This document shows positions 26,809 through 36,568 of a stretch of 60,579 bases of DNA, piece after piece (position 1 is the first letter of the stretch; every line of letters begins with the position of its first letter). Origin of the DNA: Polyangiaceae bacterium (GTDB taxonomy: Bacteria > Myxococcota_A > Polyangia > Polyangiales > Polyangiaceae); the NCBI GenBank assembly GCA_025937785.1, contig JAICQQ010000026.1, positions 1 through 60,579 on the forward strand. The letters run 5' to 3'. Made by a program: the position numbers and the translations under genes. The notes below the pieces were generated by a model, which did not search any database, was not told the DNA's origin, and saw only the letters and a program-made list of their open reading frames with translations.

Positions 26809-28047
26809 ATGAGAATCCTCTTCGTCGCCCCCTACTTGCCGAGTCCTCCACGTTTCGGGGGCCAGCGACGTCTCGACGGGCTGACCAGGGGCCTGGCCCG
26901 AAATCACGAGATTTCAGTACTGGCATTCAACAAACTCGACCCTTACGCAAAGCTCTCGCTCGAAGCGACGCAATCGTACTGCCGGCGAGTCGAGGTGATC
27001 CCTGAGTTAGACCTGGAGTCACAGGGAAACCAAAAACGCTGGCTACAGGCTCGCTCACTGTTGTCGACGAGTAGCTACGAGGCGTATCTCGCGCGCCCAC
27101 GGAGCGATTTCCGCACGCGCCTGCAGTCCATGATCACGGCCGATCGCTACGACGTAATCCAGGTCGAGTTTGCTCAAATGGGTATCTACGATGTTCCGCG
27201 TTTTGGTTCGGCGGGGCCGCGTGTCGTGCTGGACGAACACAACATCGAATACGATCTCGCTCGTCGCAGCGCTGGCTCCACCAGTAGCCTGAGTCGCCGC
27301 ACCTACAACGCCGTGAACTGGCGCAAACTGCGCTGGGAAGAGCGTGACGTTTGGCGCCGCGTCGACGGCGTCGTGGTAACTTCGCCTCGCGACGAAGCTG
27401 TCATCGCTGCTGACAGTTCATTCGTAAGGACGGCGGTTGTGCCGAACGGTGTCGACGTTGAGGAGTTTCAGCCGAGCGACATGGAGCCGGATGCCGATAG
27501 CATCCTGTTCTTCGGAGCCATCAATTATTTTCCCAACCAGGATGGCATCCTGCAATTCATCGATGAGACCTTTCCTCGCATCACAGCTGACATGCCGAAC
27601 GCCAAGCTGCGCGTGGTGGGCCCGGGTGCTCGCAAACCAGTGCTTTCGCGCGCGAAGCAGAACATATCGGTTACCGGATTCGTGGACGATATCGGCATCG
27701 AGATCGACAAAGCCGCCGTCGTGGTAGTCCCGCTGCGTATAGGCGGTGGCACGCGACTGAAGATCGTCGAGGCAATGGCCAAGGGGAAGGCCGTGGTTTC
27801 GACGCGAATCGGCGCGGAAGGCCTGGCGCTAGAACACGAAAAGAACGTGCTCTTTGGGGATACTCCAGCGGAGTTTGCGCACCAGGTAGTCAGAGTCCTC
27901 TCCGATCGCAGTCTAGCGAAGCGGCTCGGCGTGGCAGCTCGCGAGCTTGCGGTACACAAATACAGCTGGAACGCCGTGGTACAGGGGCTCGAAGGGTTCT
28001 ACGAATCGCTCGCGCTTCAGGTACCCCCGCAGACGCCCGTCGTATGA
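26809..28047 (+). CDS. GT4 family glycosyltransferase
   Basis: A 412-residue GT-B fold retaining glycosyltransferase. The N-terminal domain opens with MRILFVAPYLPSPPRFGGQR. VVLDEHNIEYDL is seen in the TIGR03087-like group of sugar transferases. VVPNGVDVEEFQP precedes the C-terminal donor domain. VVVPLRIGGGTRLKIVEAMAKG gives the E-x7-E type donor site. ATG 26809 has GGAG nine bases upstream; a TTG at 26788 is less likely. The gene follows propeller lipoprotein 1 and precedes another lipoprotein on the same strand. Donor and linkage unknown. Confidence 0.87.
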   Translation: MRILFVAPYLPSPPRFGGQRRLDGLTRGLARNHEISVLAFNKLDPYAKLSLEATQSYCRRVEVIPELDLESQGNQKRWLQARSLLSTSSYEAYLARPRSDFRTRLQSMITADRYDVIQVEFAQMGIYDVPRFGSAGPRVVLDEHNIEYDLARRSAGSTSSLSRRTYNAVNWRKLRWEERDVWRRVDGVVVTSPRDEAVIAADSSFVRTAVVPNGVDVEEFQPSDMEPDADSILFFGAINYFPNQDGILQFIDETFPRITADMPNAKLRVVGPGARKPVLSRAKQNISVTGFVDDIGIEIDKAAVVVVPLRIGGGTRLKIVEAMAKGKAVVSTRIGAEGLALEHEKNVLFGDTPAEFAHQVVRVLSDRSLAKRLGVAARELAVHKYSWNAVVQGLEGFYESLALQVPPQTPVV

Positions 28048-28185
28048 CGTAAGGAGTCGGCGCGCGGGCCGCTCGACTCGCGAGCAAGCCGCGTTGCGCT
28101 CGTCTACGAGTGCGGTCAACCTACTTTCCGGGAGAGTTTGGCCGTTCACCACCTGCGCTGAACATAGTCGAAAAGGAGCCGCTCG

Positions 28186-29757
28186 ATGCGAAAGGCACCG
28201 TTGCTAGTAGCTTTGTGGTTGTTGGGGTGTGGGGAGGATGGAGACTCCGGAGGTGATGGAAGCGATGCCGGCTCTGGAGGGTCCACCAACAACGGTTCGA
28301 CGTCGGGCAACGGCGGCTCGACGACCAGCGGCAGCGGCGGCAGCAGCGGCAGCGCCAGTGAGAGTGGTAACGTGACCACCTCAATGGACACGGGGGGAAC
28401 GGGGGGTATTCCGGGCGTGCCCGGAGACCCAGGCTGTGGACTCGACGCGGCCGCGTTTTGCGACACGTTCGAGGCCCCTTCTGGAAATCGCGGCCGCGCC
28501 GGCGACCTCGACGCTTCGCTGTGGAGTTTCTCCATCGGAAGCCCGCAGCTGCCTTCGGCCAACGGGTTGGCCTTGCCCGTTGGGCCTGCAACCCTGCCGT
28601 CCTGCCGGAGTGATTTGCCCAATCAGGCGTTCCCGGACAACCAATCGTTGGTGTGTGATCCAACCACGTCGATTCATAGCAACCACCTCCTCGTAGCCGT
28701 AGGGGCCCAGAACTACGGGCAGAATTCCTACCGCGTCCGGCAGCCCTTCGACTTCGCTGGACGGACGGGCAAGATCGTCTTGGATGCGGAAGGGTTCATG
28801 CACTCGCTGATCGGATTCCCGTCGATCGCGATCACCGAGGACCCCGCGCCGATTCCTTCGTATTCGATCGGGAACGAGAACCAGAATAACAGCGAGGGAG
28901 GCGCTGCACCCAGAAGTGCGCTCCTGATCCGGTTCATCAACTGCTCCAGTACCGACAAGTTTGGGGTCGACTTCATCGATGTGCTGGAAAACTATCAGGA
29001 TTCCCTGTTCAAGGCTGACCCGGTCGTCTGCGTCCCCGCCCAACAGGGTGCGCTCAATCATATCGAGATCTCGGTCTCCCAAGGCCGTGTCGAGGTGTAC
29101 GCAACACCTTTCTCGGCGGACGGTTTAACCTTCGAAACCCCCGAGCTGCTTCACGCTGCCGATGTGACCCTGCCCTTCACGCGCGGCTATGTCCAGTTGA
29201 CTGTCCACAACCACGCGAGCATCAAGTACAGCGAGGACCGTCTTGGCGAGTACTACGACGCTTGGTTCACTCGATTCGACAACGTCGGGTTCGACGGACC
29301 GGTACTGACCGGCTGGAAGGAGTTCGAGGTTCCCTTTTCGCTCATCCTAGGCGAAGGCGTGACCAGCGTTAGCGGGCCTGTAATGAGCGTTGGCTACCGA
29401 GTGCCCGACGTCGCGGATGGACCCACCGAAACCATCCCCATCGAAAACGTTGAGTTGGACGGCATCAAGAGTGCTTCGCTCGCCGTTGCGTCTTGGTACT
29501 CGACGAGTGGCGAGGTGGAGCAATACAATCTCCGCTTCCGTCTGAATGGCGGAGCATGGCACGATCGACCGCTCACCTCGGGTGAGGTGGCGCTATTGAC
29601 GGGCGGCCACAGCCATGGTGCTCTGAGTCAGATGCTCGAGGTCCCGGTGAGCGATCTCAAGGAAGGAACCAACACCGTCGAATTCGTCTCCGAGAACATT
29701 CCGCAGAGCTATCCTCCCGTAGTCTCCGGAATCGATCTCGTCACAACGACGGAGTAG
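28186..29757 (+). CDS. orphan surface lipoprotein with lectin-like fold signs
   Basis: A 523-residue lipoprotein (lipobox WLLGC, Cys15) with a Gly/Ser/Thr linker to about residue 75. The body begins with CGLDAAAFCDTFEAPSG and RAGDLDASLWSFS and contains beta-rich sequence (RQPFDFAGRTGKIVLDAEG) as in concanavalin/LamG-like sandwiches. The element TRFDNVGFDGP occurs near residue 365, and a related one is in the lipoprotein at 40934. A C-terminal domain (about 385-523) resembles an Ig-like or jelly-roll module. An excellent ribosome site, AAGGAG, lies 7 bases before ATG. No catalytic motif was recognised; polymer binding is a guess from context. Confidence 0.65.
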   Translation: MRKAPLLVALWLLGCGEDGDSGGDGSDAGSGGSTNNGSTSGNGGSTTSGSGGSSGSASESGNVTTSMDTGGTGGIPGVPGDPGCGLDAAAFCDTFEAPSGNRGRAGDLDASLWSFSIGSPQLPSANGLALPVGPATLPSCRSDLPNQAFPDNQSLVCDPTTSIHSNHLLVAVGAQNYGQNSYRVRQPFDFAGRTGKIVLDAEGFMHSLIGFPSIAITEDPAPIPSYSIGNENQNNSEGGAAPRSALLIRFINCSSTDKFGVDFIDVLENYQDSLFKADPVVCVPAQQGALNHIEISVSQGRVEVYATPFSADGLTFETPELLHAADVTLPFTRGYVQLTVHNHASIKYSEDRLGEYYDAWFTRFDNVGFDGPVLTGWKEFEVPFSLILGEGVTSVSGPVMSVGYRVPDVADGPTETIPIENVELDGIKSASLAVASWYSTSGEVEQYNLRFRLNGGAWHDRPLTSGEVALLTGGHSHGALSQMLEVPVSDLKEGTNTVEFVSENIPQSYPPVVSGIDLVTTTE

Positions 29758-29779
29758 GTGGAGGGAGTGTTCGTCTAAA

Positions 29780-30796
29780 GTGCTTGAGAGTCTAGCCGCT
29801 GGCCAATTCTCGAACGAGCCCACCGGATTACAGACGGGGTCTGGATCTGGTAGTGTTTCCCCGAGTGCAATCCCATCTCAGCGGGGCGTGCGCGTTTCTG
29901 CGTTGGTATGCACGCGTAACCGAGCGGACGCGATCTCCCTGGTAGTCCGATCGCTACTGTTGGAGCCGGAGATTCCAGAGGAGCTCGTCGTCGTCGACCA
30001 AAGCGACGACTCTAAGACGGAGCAGGTGTTGCGACTGATCGCCGATCCGAGGCTGCGCTACATTCGCTCGAGGAAGACTGGCAAGGGAGCGGCTCTCAAC
30101 GAAGGCCTGAACGCAGCCCAAGGAGAGATCGTCGTCTGCACCGACGACGACTGCGAGGCGACTCCGGGGTGGCTCGCGGGGATCGTGCAGGCATTGACGG
30201 AGCACCCCAAAGCCGCGGTTGTCTTTTCGAATGTCGTCGCGCCGCCCTACGACACGTCCAAGGGATACGTGCCGACCTACGAACGCTCCCAGAGTCGAGT
30301 GCTGCGTCACGTGTTGGATCTTTGCTCGGGCCATGGGCTCGGCGCTGGCATGGCGCTACGCCGCAGCGCGATCTTGTCTCTCGGTGGCTGCGACGAAACG
30401 CTGGGACCTGGCGGGCTCTTCCCGTCGGCAGATGATATCGATATCGCGATCCGCGCCCTACTCAATGGCTGGGAAGTCTGTGACACCGCCGACGTAGCTA
30501 TTCTGCATCACGGCTATCGCTCCTTCCACGATGGGCGCGAACACGTGCGACGAGACTGGGTCGCCCTGGGCGCCACCTGCTCGAAGTCCCTGCGTGCGGG
30601 GGTCTTGCTCGGTGCAGTCCCAACGTTGTGGCGCTTCACTGCCGCCGCGATCTGGCCCCCGGTGAAGCGCATCATCACGCTCAAGAAACCGATTGGTCTC
30701 ACTCGGATCACGGCTTTCGTTCAGGGCTTCGCGCGCGGCGTTCAGACACCCGTTGATCGTAAGCGACTGGTGTTCGTCCCGCGGCGCCGCCACTGA
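29780..30796 (+). CDS. GT2 family glycosyltransferase
   Basis: A 338-residue GT-A enzyme. VRVSALVCTRNRADAISLV starts the fold near residue 37, followed by VVVDQSDDS, KGAALNEGLNAAQGEIVVCTDDDC (metal-binding DDD) and GGLFPSADDIDIAIR as the acceptor-side acidic motif. The first 35 residues are Ser/Gly-rich and unconserved, so the GTG start at 29780 is uncertain. The gene begins 22 bases after the preceding lipoprotein. It is paralogous to the GT2 gene at 8772. Probable role: a rhamnosyl- or similar transferase in repeat-unit assembly; specificity unknown. Confidence 0.8.
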   Translation: MLESLAAGQFSNEPTGLQTGSGSGSVSPSAIPSQRGVRVSALVCTRNRADAISLVVRSLLLEPEIPEELVVVDQSDDSKTEQVLRLIADPRLRYIRSRKTGKGAALNEGLNAAQGEIVVCTDDDCEATPGWLAGIVQALTEHPKAAVVFSNVVAPPYDTSKGYVPTYERSQSRVLRHVLDLCSGHGLGAGMALRRSAILSLGGCDETLGPGGLFPSADDIDIAIRALLNGWEVCDTADVAILHHGYRSFHDGREHVRRDWVALGATCSKSLRAGVLLGAVPTLWRFTAAAIWPPVKRIITLKKPIGLTRITAFVQGFARGVQTPVDRKRLVFVPRRRH

Positions 30797-30865
30797 ACCA
30801 CCCAGAATTGGCACCCGACAGGCCTCTACGAAATCAGACTACCAGTCGCACCCGAACCTTCTTGA

Positions 30866-31939
30866 TCAACTCCCCGCCGGTGTCTGAACGTTGGGAGTAG
30901 CCCATTCAGCGAACAGCGCGAGCATCGCGAAAAGCACGACCAGACCCAGGTAGGTCACGTAGAAGATGAAGACCAGCGCCGCACCTTGCGACGCAATCTT
31001 GTCGGGTGGGATGTACGAAGCTAGCCCGCCGTAGAGTGCAAGCTGCACCGTGCCGAAGAAGCCCGGAGCGTTAGGCATGGCGAACCCGAGAGCAACCACG
31101 CCGGTAACGACCATCGCCTCCGCAAAGCTGAGCTCATGCATCCCCACGGCTGCAGCGAGCAGCTCGGTCCCCCACACTTGCGCCAACACCGAGAGGATCG
31201 TGATAGCCAAGTACGGCACGGTGCTTCGAGCATCAACCAGGAAGCGAAACCCCTCACTCAGCCGGATCACCACTTCTGCAACTCGTACCGCTGCGGCCTT
31301 CCAAACGAGTCCGAGCACGCGTTCCGTCAATCGCCTTGCCTGCTCACGATAGCGATAAAAGAACGCCATCACGACGAAGGCGAGACCGAATCCAACGCTT
31401 GCGATCCAGGCAACTTGCGGGACCAGCGACGCAGATACGGGGAAATCGCCGATGCGATCGGGCAGTGGATCGCGGGGGGTCGCCAGCAAGAGCCCCGTAA
31501 TCAGGGTTCCACTGAAGGTCAGGCCATCCAAGATCCGTTCGGCGCCCACGGTGCCCGTCACTGCCCAGGCAGACAGATGGCCTTTGGTGCGCAGCATGGC
31601 GGGTCGCGCTAGCTCACCGAGCCTAAGCGGTAGGAAGGTGATCAACGCAGTGCCAATGGCGTTGATGGTCAGGATCCTCCGAAAAGGGACACTGGCGATT
31701 GGTGCAATCAGGAAATGATGCCGTGCGAAGCGACTGACCATGTTCACCGTCATGCCCAGCACGAATCCCGCGACCAAGAGTAGGTTCACCCCCTCTAGCG
31801 TTCTTGCGGGCGGAAGCAACGGAAGCCCCCCGGCACGAAACACCCACACGAAGGCTGCCAACATTAGGACGGATACCACCGCCGCCTGCCCGCGCTTACC
31901 ACCGGTCCAACCGCTACTGGTCTGCAAGGACTCGGCCAT
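30866..31939 (-). CDS. UPF0104/LPG-synthase-TM-type flippase-like membrane protein
   Basis: A 357-residue polytopic protein with about eight transmembrane helices, of the lysylphosphatidylglycerol synthase TM region/UPF0104 family (AglD, MprF N-terminal part). Markers are INAIGTALITFLPLRLGELARP, which has the conserved RLGE, and ALGFAMPNAPGFFGTVQLAL near the C-terminus. Family members are linked to lipid or lipid-linked sugar translocation. ATG 31939 has GAGGAA upstream; an upstream TTG at 31975 is less likely. It is convergent with the GT2 gene and divergent from propeller lipoprotein 2. Confidence 0.82.
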   Translation of the reverse strand: MAESLQTSSGWTGGKRGQAAVVSVLMLAAFVWVFRAGGLPLLPPARTLEGVNLLLVAGFVLGMTVNMVSRFARHHFLIAPIASVPFRRILTINAIGTALITFLPLRLGELARPAMLRTKGHLSAWAVTGTVGAERILDGLTFSGTLITGLLLATPRDPLPDRIGDFPVSASLVPQVAWIASVGFGLAFVVMAFFYRYREQARRLTERVLGLVWKAAAVRVAEVVIRLSEGFRFLVDARSTVPYLAITILSVLAQVWGTELLAAAVGMHELSFAEAMVVTGVVALGFAMPNAPGFFGTVQLALYGGLASYIPPDKIASQGAALVFIFYVTYLGLVVLFAMLALFAEWATPNVQTPAGS

Positions 31940-32080
31940 TGGTGGTGTATATTCCTCGGTGTAACGAAGCGTCAACGCCGCAGTTGTACCCGGGCACGCG
32001 GCGTCGGTGGCACGCTCGATGGTTTCGATCCCAGAGCTCCGTTACGGCCTGAACAGCGGAAGTGTGCTACCTTCCGACCG

Positions 32081-33247
32081 ATGCTTCGGCTTATTGTCCC
32101 CTTCTCTTTCGTGCTGCTCTTGTCGGGTTGTAGGATCGAAGGCATTCAAGTCGACGACGACGACGCAACCGACAGCAACAGCGACAGCAACGGCTCGACG
32201 ACTGGCAGCCAAGGAGCGGGCGGTGAAGGCGGCAACGACTCGGAGACAAGCGGTGGAGGCGCTGGTGGGGCTGCAAACACGGGGGCGGCCGGCGCAGGCG
32301 GCGAGGACTTCGGAGAGTGGGAGCTCGCTACCGGAACTCTAAGGGGCCTCGAAACGCCCTGCGCGTTCGGGGTTGTGGCGTCGAGCCCGCACGAGGATGT
32401 TTTGATCACTGGTGCAGTCGGGCAAGGCCTCTGGCGCAGCGAAGACGGTGGTTCGCAATGGCATCAGCTTGGTACGGGGAGCGATTCAGTCGAGGTCAGC
32501 AACGACCCCATGTTCATCCTTTTCGATCCGGATGATCCCAACACTTTTTGGGAAACTGGCATCGATGGGCCAGGTATCTTCAAGACCAGCGATGCAGGCG
32601 TCACGTTCGAGCGCGTCGGTGACGTCGACAACGTCGACTACCTGAGCGTAGATTTCATCGACCCTGATCGACAGACCTTGCTAGCTGGTGCCGATGAGCG
32701 CGACATGCTTCACCTTTCGCTGGACGGCGGAGCGACGTGGCAAGACATCGGCCAGTCTCTGCCAGAGGACTGCACCTGGACGGAAGCGCCCTACGTGCTC
32801 GACGAGAGCACATTCCTATTGGGGTGCGACGGAATCTTCCGTAGCGATGACGCGGGCACGTCGTGGGCGCGTGTCAGCTACGCGGGGGGAGTGGGCCAGC
32901 CGCTGCATGCGTCGGATGGCTCGTTCTACTGGGCCAGCGGCGGCGCTGACGGGCTCGTGCGCAGCACCGACGACGGTAAGACCTGGCGCAGGGTTACCGC
33001 CCGCGGAGTGCTGAATCCGTTTCCGCCTGTTGAGCTGCCCGACCAAAGCATCGCGGCAATGGGACTCACTGCGCTGGTCATATCCGAGGACGAGGGCAAT
33101 CGCTGGCAACGAGTCAGCCCGGACTTGCCCACCAACGTACGCGGGTTTCTCTATTCCGGACCTCGACAAGCGTTCTACGTATGGAGCTTGTCGTGCGTCG
33201 ACGAAGTCGTCGGTGACGAGATTCGGGGCTACGGCTACGAGCCGTAG
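32081..33247 (+). CDS. beta-propeller (BNR-type) lipoprotein 2
   Basis: A 388-residue lipoprotein (lipobox LLSGC, Cys17) with an Asp/Ser/Gly linker and Asp-box blades: SEDGGSQWHQLG, TSDAGVTFERVG, SLDGGATWQDIG, SDDAGTSWARV, STDDGKTWRRV. It aligns along its whole length with the lipoprotein at 25366, sharing PCAFGV/PCAFAV, DPDD-x-[DN]TFW, LPE[DE]C and the C-terminal W-[SR]-L-[SA]-C. The two conserved cysteines in this region may form a disulfide. It starts a plus-strand run with a GT4, an AT3 and an SGNH gene. Function unknown; carbohydrate contact inferred. Confidence 0.76.
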   Translation: MLRLIVPFSFVLLLSGCRIEGIQVDDDDATDSNSDSNGSTTGSQGAGGEGGNDSETSGGGAGGAANTGAAGAGGEDFGEWELATGTLRGLETPCAFGVVASSPHEDVLITGAVGQGLWRSEDGGSQWHQLGTGSDSVEVSNDPMFILFDPDDPNTFWETGIDGPGIFKTSDAGVTFERVGDVDNVDYLSVDFIDPDRQTLLAGADERDMLHLSLDGGATWQDIGQSLPEDCTWTEAPYVLDESTFLLGCDGIFRSDDAGTSWARVSYAGGVGQPLHASDGSFYWASGGADGLVRSTDDGKTWRRVTARGVLNPFPPVELPDQSIAAMGLTALVISEDEGNRWQRVSPDLPTNVRGFLYSGPRQAFYVWSLSCVDEVVGDEIRGYGYEP

Positions 33248-33392
33248 TCCCGGCGCTCGGTTCCTCGGGGTCTCGGGGCGCGTTCGGCCGGTGGCTCGAC
33301 GCCATTTACACGACCGAGCACGATCCTGACGAGAGCGTCCACCCACCCCTGGCCGGTGGACGCCAAGCTTTGGTACAAGGAACTGATCGCCC

Positions 33393-34508
33393 ATGAACGA
33401 CGTCCTGATCACGGTCTCGGGGACGCTCCCCCCCTCGCTGGAACGAGAAATCGCCGAGGGCTCGCGGCCCGAAGCAGACTACGTAGCCATGGCTCGCGGA
33501 TTCGAGGCCGATCTCATCGACTACGACAAGGCGCGGCTGCTGACGGGTGACATCGGAGCGTTGCTCGAGCGCATCGCTGGACCGAACCTCATGCTGGCGT
33601 GGGCTTGTTTTCAGCTACGCCACCGCTACCGCGTGATCTTCACGGATGGCGAGCAGGTAGGACTGCCCTTCGCTTTTTTTCTGAAGTACGTCGGCGCCAG
33701 CGGCCACCGCGCGTCGCACATGATGATCGTTCACATTCTTTCCGTCAGGAAGAAGACGCTTCTGATTGATCGCCTCGCGCTACATACTCACATCGAAACC
33801 TTCTTGGTCTACAGCTCCTGGCAGCAGCGATTCATCCAAGATCGTTGGCATCTTCCAGCGGAGCGCGTCGTGTTCACCCCTTTCATGGTCGATTCCTCCT
33901 TCTTCAAGGCGGACGCCGTCCAAACCCCCGAACTGCCCGAGCTGCGAGAGCTGTCACGCCCCATCATCTGCGCGGTCGGACTCGAGTTCAGGGACTACCC
34001 GACTTTGTTGGACGCTGTCGAGGGGCTGGATGTGAGGGTAATTATCGCTGCGGCGAGTCCGTGGTCCAAACGCACGGACTCGACTCGTGGCCGCAAGATT
34101 CCCGACAACGTCTTGGTGCGCAAGTTTACGCAGTACCAACTACGGGACGTGTATCGGTCCAGCGAGTTCCTCGTAATGCCGCTCTACGACGTCGAGTTTC
34201 AAGCAGGGGTCACAGCGATCCTCGAGGCAATGGCGATGAGCAAAGCAGTGGTATGCACCAGAACCAGGGGCCAAACCGACGTCGTCGAAGAGGGAGTGAC
34301 CGGGCTCTACGTGCCGCCTGGAGACGCGACCGCATTGCGAGCTGTCATCTCTCGACTTCTTGCCGATCCAGACCAAGCAGACCGCATGGGTGCAGCCGGC
34401 CGGCGCGCCGTTGACCAGCGGATGAGTCTCGAGCACTACGTCAACCGCCTCGCGTCGTTGGTCCGCGCGGCGAAACAACGGCCCGCTTCCTTCACAGGGC
34501 CCTCGTGA
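33393..34508 (+). CDS. GT4 family glycosyltransferase
   Basis: A 371-residue GT-B glycosyltransferase. The N-terminal domain is divergent. The donor half is clear: RPIICAVGLEFRDYPTLLDAV, VRKFTQYQLRDVYRSSEFLVMPLYDVEFQAGVTAILEAMAMSKAVVCT with the family Glu, and GQTDVVEEGVTGLYVPPGD. ATG 33393 follows propeller lipoprotein 2 by 145 bases. Its stop overlaps the next gene's GTG start by 4 bases (GTGA), implying coupling with the AT3 acyltransferase. Sugar specificity cannot be read. Confidence 0.86.
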   Translation: MNDVLITVSGTLPPSLEREIAEGSRPEADYVAMARGFEADLIDYDKARLLTGDIGALLERIAGPNLMLAWACFQLRHRYRVIFTDGEQVGLPFAFFLKYVGASGHRASHMMIVHILSVRKKTLLIDRLALHTHIETFLVYSSWQQRFIQDRWHLPAERVVFTPFMVDSSFFKADAVQTPELPELRELSRPIICAVGLEFRDYPTLLDAVEGLDVRVIIAAASPWSKRTDSTRGRKIPDNVLVRKFTQYQLRDVYRSSEFLVMPLYDVEFQAGVTAILEAMAMSKAVVCTRTRGQTDVVEEGVTGLYVPPGDATALRAVISRLLADPDQADRMGAAGRRAVDQRMSLEHYVNRLASLVRAAKQRPASFTGPS

Positions 34509-35614
34509 GCCGAGAACTCGATGCAGCAGGCGGGCCCGTGATCGCACAGAGCGAAGCGGCGATGCCCAAGAAACCCTTTCACATTCCGGCGCTCGATGGG
34601 ATCCGTGCAGTGTCGATCGCGATCGTATTCGCGGCACACGCGGGCGCGAGTCACATCATTCCGGGTGGATTTGGGGTCACGATATTCTTCTTCCTGAGTG
34701 GCTTCCTGATCAGCACACTGCTCCGGCGAGAATTCGCGCGCGACGGGAGCATCAGCTTCAAGAACTTCTACGTCCGCCGTGTGCTTCGAATCTTTCCACC
34801 CTTCTATGGCGCGTTGGTTTTTGCTTCGCTGATGGTCGTGGCGGGCATGTTGCCGGGAAAGCTGGACCTCTTGGGGGTAGGACTGCTCGCAGCTCATGTG
34901 GGCAACTACGCGCAAATCTTCTGGCTCGAGGAAACGTTCTTGCCACCAGGCACAGCCGTCTATTGGTCACTCGCTGTCGAGGAGCACTACTATCTCAGTT
35001 TCCCGTTCATCGCGCTTTTCTTGCTACGCAAGGGCAACCGCTGGCTCACGGCCGCTGTGCTGGTCACGCTAGCGCTGGGAATCCTGCTATGGCGCATCTA
35101 CTTGGTGAACGATGGGGCTTCGATTCCGCGCACCTACCTTGCGAGTGATACTCGAATCGACTCGATTCTATGGGGATGCGTACTCGGGCTGACGTTGAAC
35201 CCTGTGATGGATCCGCCGCTGAAGCTGCACCGCATCGTCGAAATCGTCACGCTATTCGCGTGTGCCGTAGTGCTACTGCTCTGCTTCCTCTATCGTGACC
35301 AAGCGTTTCGACAGACCTATCGCTACACGTTGCAAGGCGTAGCCTTGTTCCCGATATTCTATCTAGTGGTCATCAACTCCGAGCGGGCCGTCTTCCGCTG
35401 GTTGGATTGGCGACCGATACGCTATATAGGCACGCTGTCATACACGTTGTACTTGGTGCACCATGTGATCTTGTACAGTGGCGAGTACTTGTTTCCAAAC
35501 CTCCACCGAGTATCGCGAGGCCTAGCAGCAGGCGCGCTCAGCGTCGGGCTCGCGGCTCTCAGCTACCACTACTTGGAGCAGCCGCTCACCAATCTGCGCA
35601 AGAAGTACCGCTAG
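34505..35614 (+). CDS. AT3-family membrane O-acyltransferase
   Basis: A 369-residue acyltransferase-3 protein with about ten helices. FHIPALDGIRAVSIAIVFAAH carries the conserved His region. FFFLSGFLISTLLRREF, FYVRRVLRIFPPFY and VYWSLAVEEHYYLSFPF follow. GTG 34505 overlaps the upstream stop; ATG 34562 would give the more typical short N-terminus. It lacks a fused C-terminal SGNH domain, but the next gene, 18 bases on, encodes one separately. The pair may work like split OafA/OatA systems: AT3 moves the acyl group across the membrane and SGNH places it on the polymer. Confidence 0.86.
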   Translation: MSRELDAAGGPVIAQSEAAMPKKPFHIPALDGIRAVSIAIVFAAHAGASHIIPGGFGVTIFFFLSGFLISTLLRREFARDGSISFKNFYVRRVLRIFPPFYGALVFASLMVVAGMLPGKLDLLGVGLLAAHVGNYAQIFWLEETFLPPGTAVYWSLAVEEHYYLSFPFIALFLLRKGNRWLTAAVLVTLALGILLWRIYLVNDGASIPRTYLASDTRIDSILWGCVLGLTLNPVMDPPLKLHRIVEIVTLFACAVVLLLCFLYRDQAFRQTYRYTLQGVALFPIFYLVVINSERAVFRWLDWRPIRYIGTLSYTLYLVHHVILYSGEYLFPNLHRVSRGLAAGALSVGLAALSYHYLEQPLTNLRKKYR

Positions 35615-35632
35615 GAAAGACGCTGTAGCTCC

Positions 35633-36568
35633 GTGCCCGTCCCTCGACGTCTGCTTCGCCGTTCAGCCTACGTGCTAGCGCTGGCTTTCCTACTCGGTGT
35701 GACCGGCGAGGTCGTACTCCGGATCATCGGCTTCGGGGACCCGCCGGTCTTCCACACGCATCCCGACATCGAGTACTACGCCAAAGAGGGCTCGTATCGG
35801 CGGTACGGCAACTACATGCGCATCAACCAGTTCGGGATGAGGGGCGACCCAGTCGAGAAGAGGGGCGAGCAATTGCGGGTCTTGCTGCTCGGAGACAGCA
35901 TCGTATTCGGCACCTACCGCGTCAATCAGGACGAGCTCATTTCCTCCTTCCTGGGTCCGGAGCTCGCGCGGTTGACCGAGCGCAAAGTCGAGGTACTCAA
36001 CGCGGCCTGTTGGAGTTGGGGTCCAGAGAACCAGCTCGCCTATTTGCAGAAGTTCGGCACCTTCGACGCTGATACCGCTGTGTGGGTGCTATCGAGTCAC
36101 GACGCCTACGATGTGCCCGTGCCAGGATTCAACGACACTCTGCCCAAGCAGAGTCCGTTCTTGGCGACAGTCGAGGTCCTGGAGCTACTCGAACAAAAGC
36201 GCTTCCAGGGTCCAACGCCAACGGGTGATCCGTTGAAAAGGAGTCTGAGCGCGGTCACTCGAGTGGTCGAATTGCTAAAGAGCCGTCAGATACCTTTGCT
36301 CGTCGTGCAACATTGGTCCGTTCAGGAACTTCGAGACGGCATGCATGAGGGCGGTCAGGCGCTCAAGAAGCACTTCGACGAACTTGGGGTCCCGACGTTC
36401 AGCCTGGACAGCGCCATGCGTCAGAGCATGAATCAAGGGCTCGAGCCGTATCAGGATCGGCTGCACGTCGAGGCGAGCGGAGCCGAGGCGATTGGAGTCA
36501 GCATTGCGATGCAGCTGGTGAGCGCTGGCGACACCCTGCTTTCGCGGAAACGGTCAGGGGGCTTCTAG
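35633..36568 (+). CDS. SGNH/GDSL-like esterase or acyltransferase
   Basis: A 311-residue protein with an N-terminal signal anchor (YVLALAFLLGVTGEVVL). The SGNH nucleophile motif is VLLLGDSIVFG (Ser89), with the block III-like NAACWSWGPENQ and the catalytic Asp275-x2-His278 in DRLHVEASG. It acts on O-acyl groups outside the cytoplasm. Its gene follows the AT3 gene at 34505 by 18 bases, so it probably completes a split O-acetylation module rather than acting as a free esterase. GTG 35633 is the start, with AGGAAAG somewhat far upstream. It overlaps the convergent peroxidase gene by 15 bases. Confidence 0.8.
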   Translation: MPVPRRLLRRSAYVLALAFLLGVTGEVVLRIIGFGDPPVFHTHPDIEYYAKEGSYRRYGNYMRINQFGMRGDPVEKRGEQLRVLLLGDSIVFGTYRVNQDELISSFLGPELARLTERKVEVLNAACWSWGPENQLAYLQKFGTFDADTAVWVLSSHDAYDVPVPGFNDTLPKQSPFLATVEVLELLEQKRFQGPTPTGDPLKRSLSAVTRVVELLKSRQIPLLVVQHWSVQELRDGMHEGGQALKKHFDELGVPTFSLDSAMRQSMNQGLEPYQDRLHVEASGAEAIGVSIAMQLVSAGDTLLSRKRSGGF

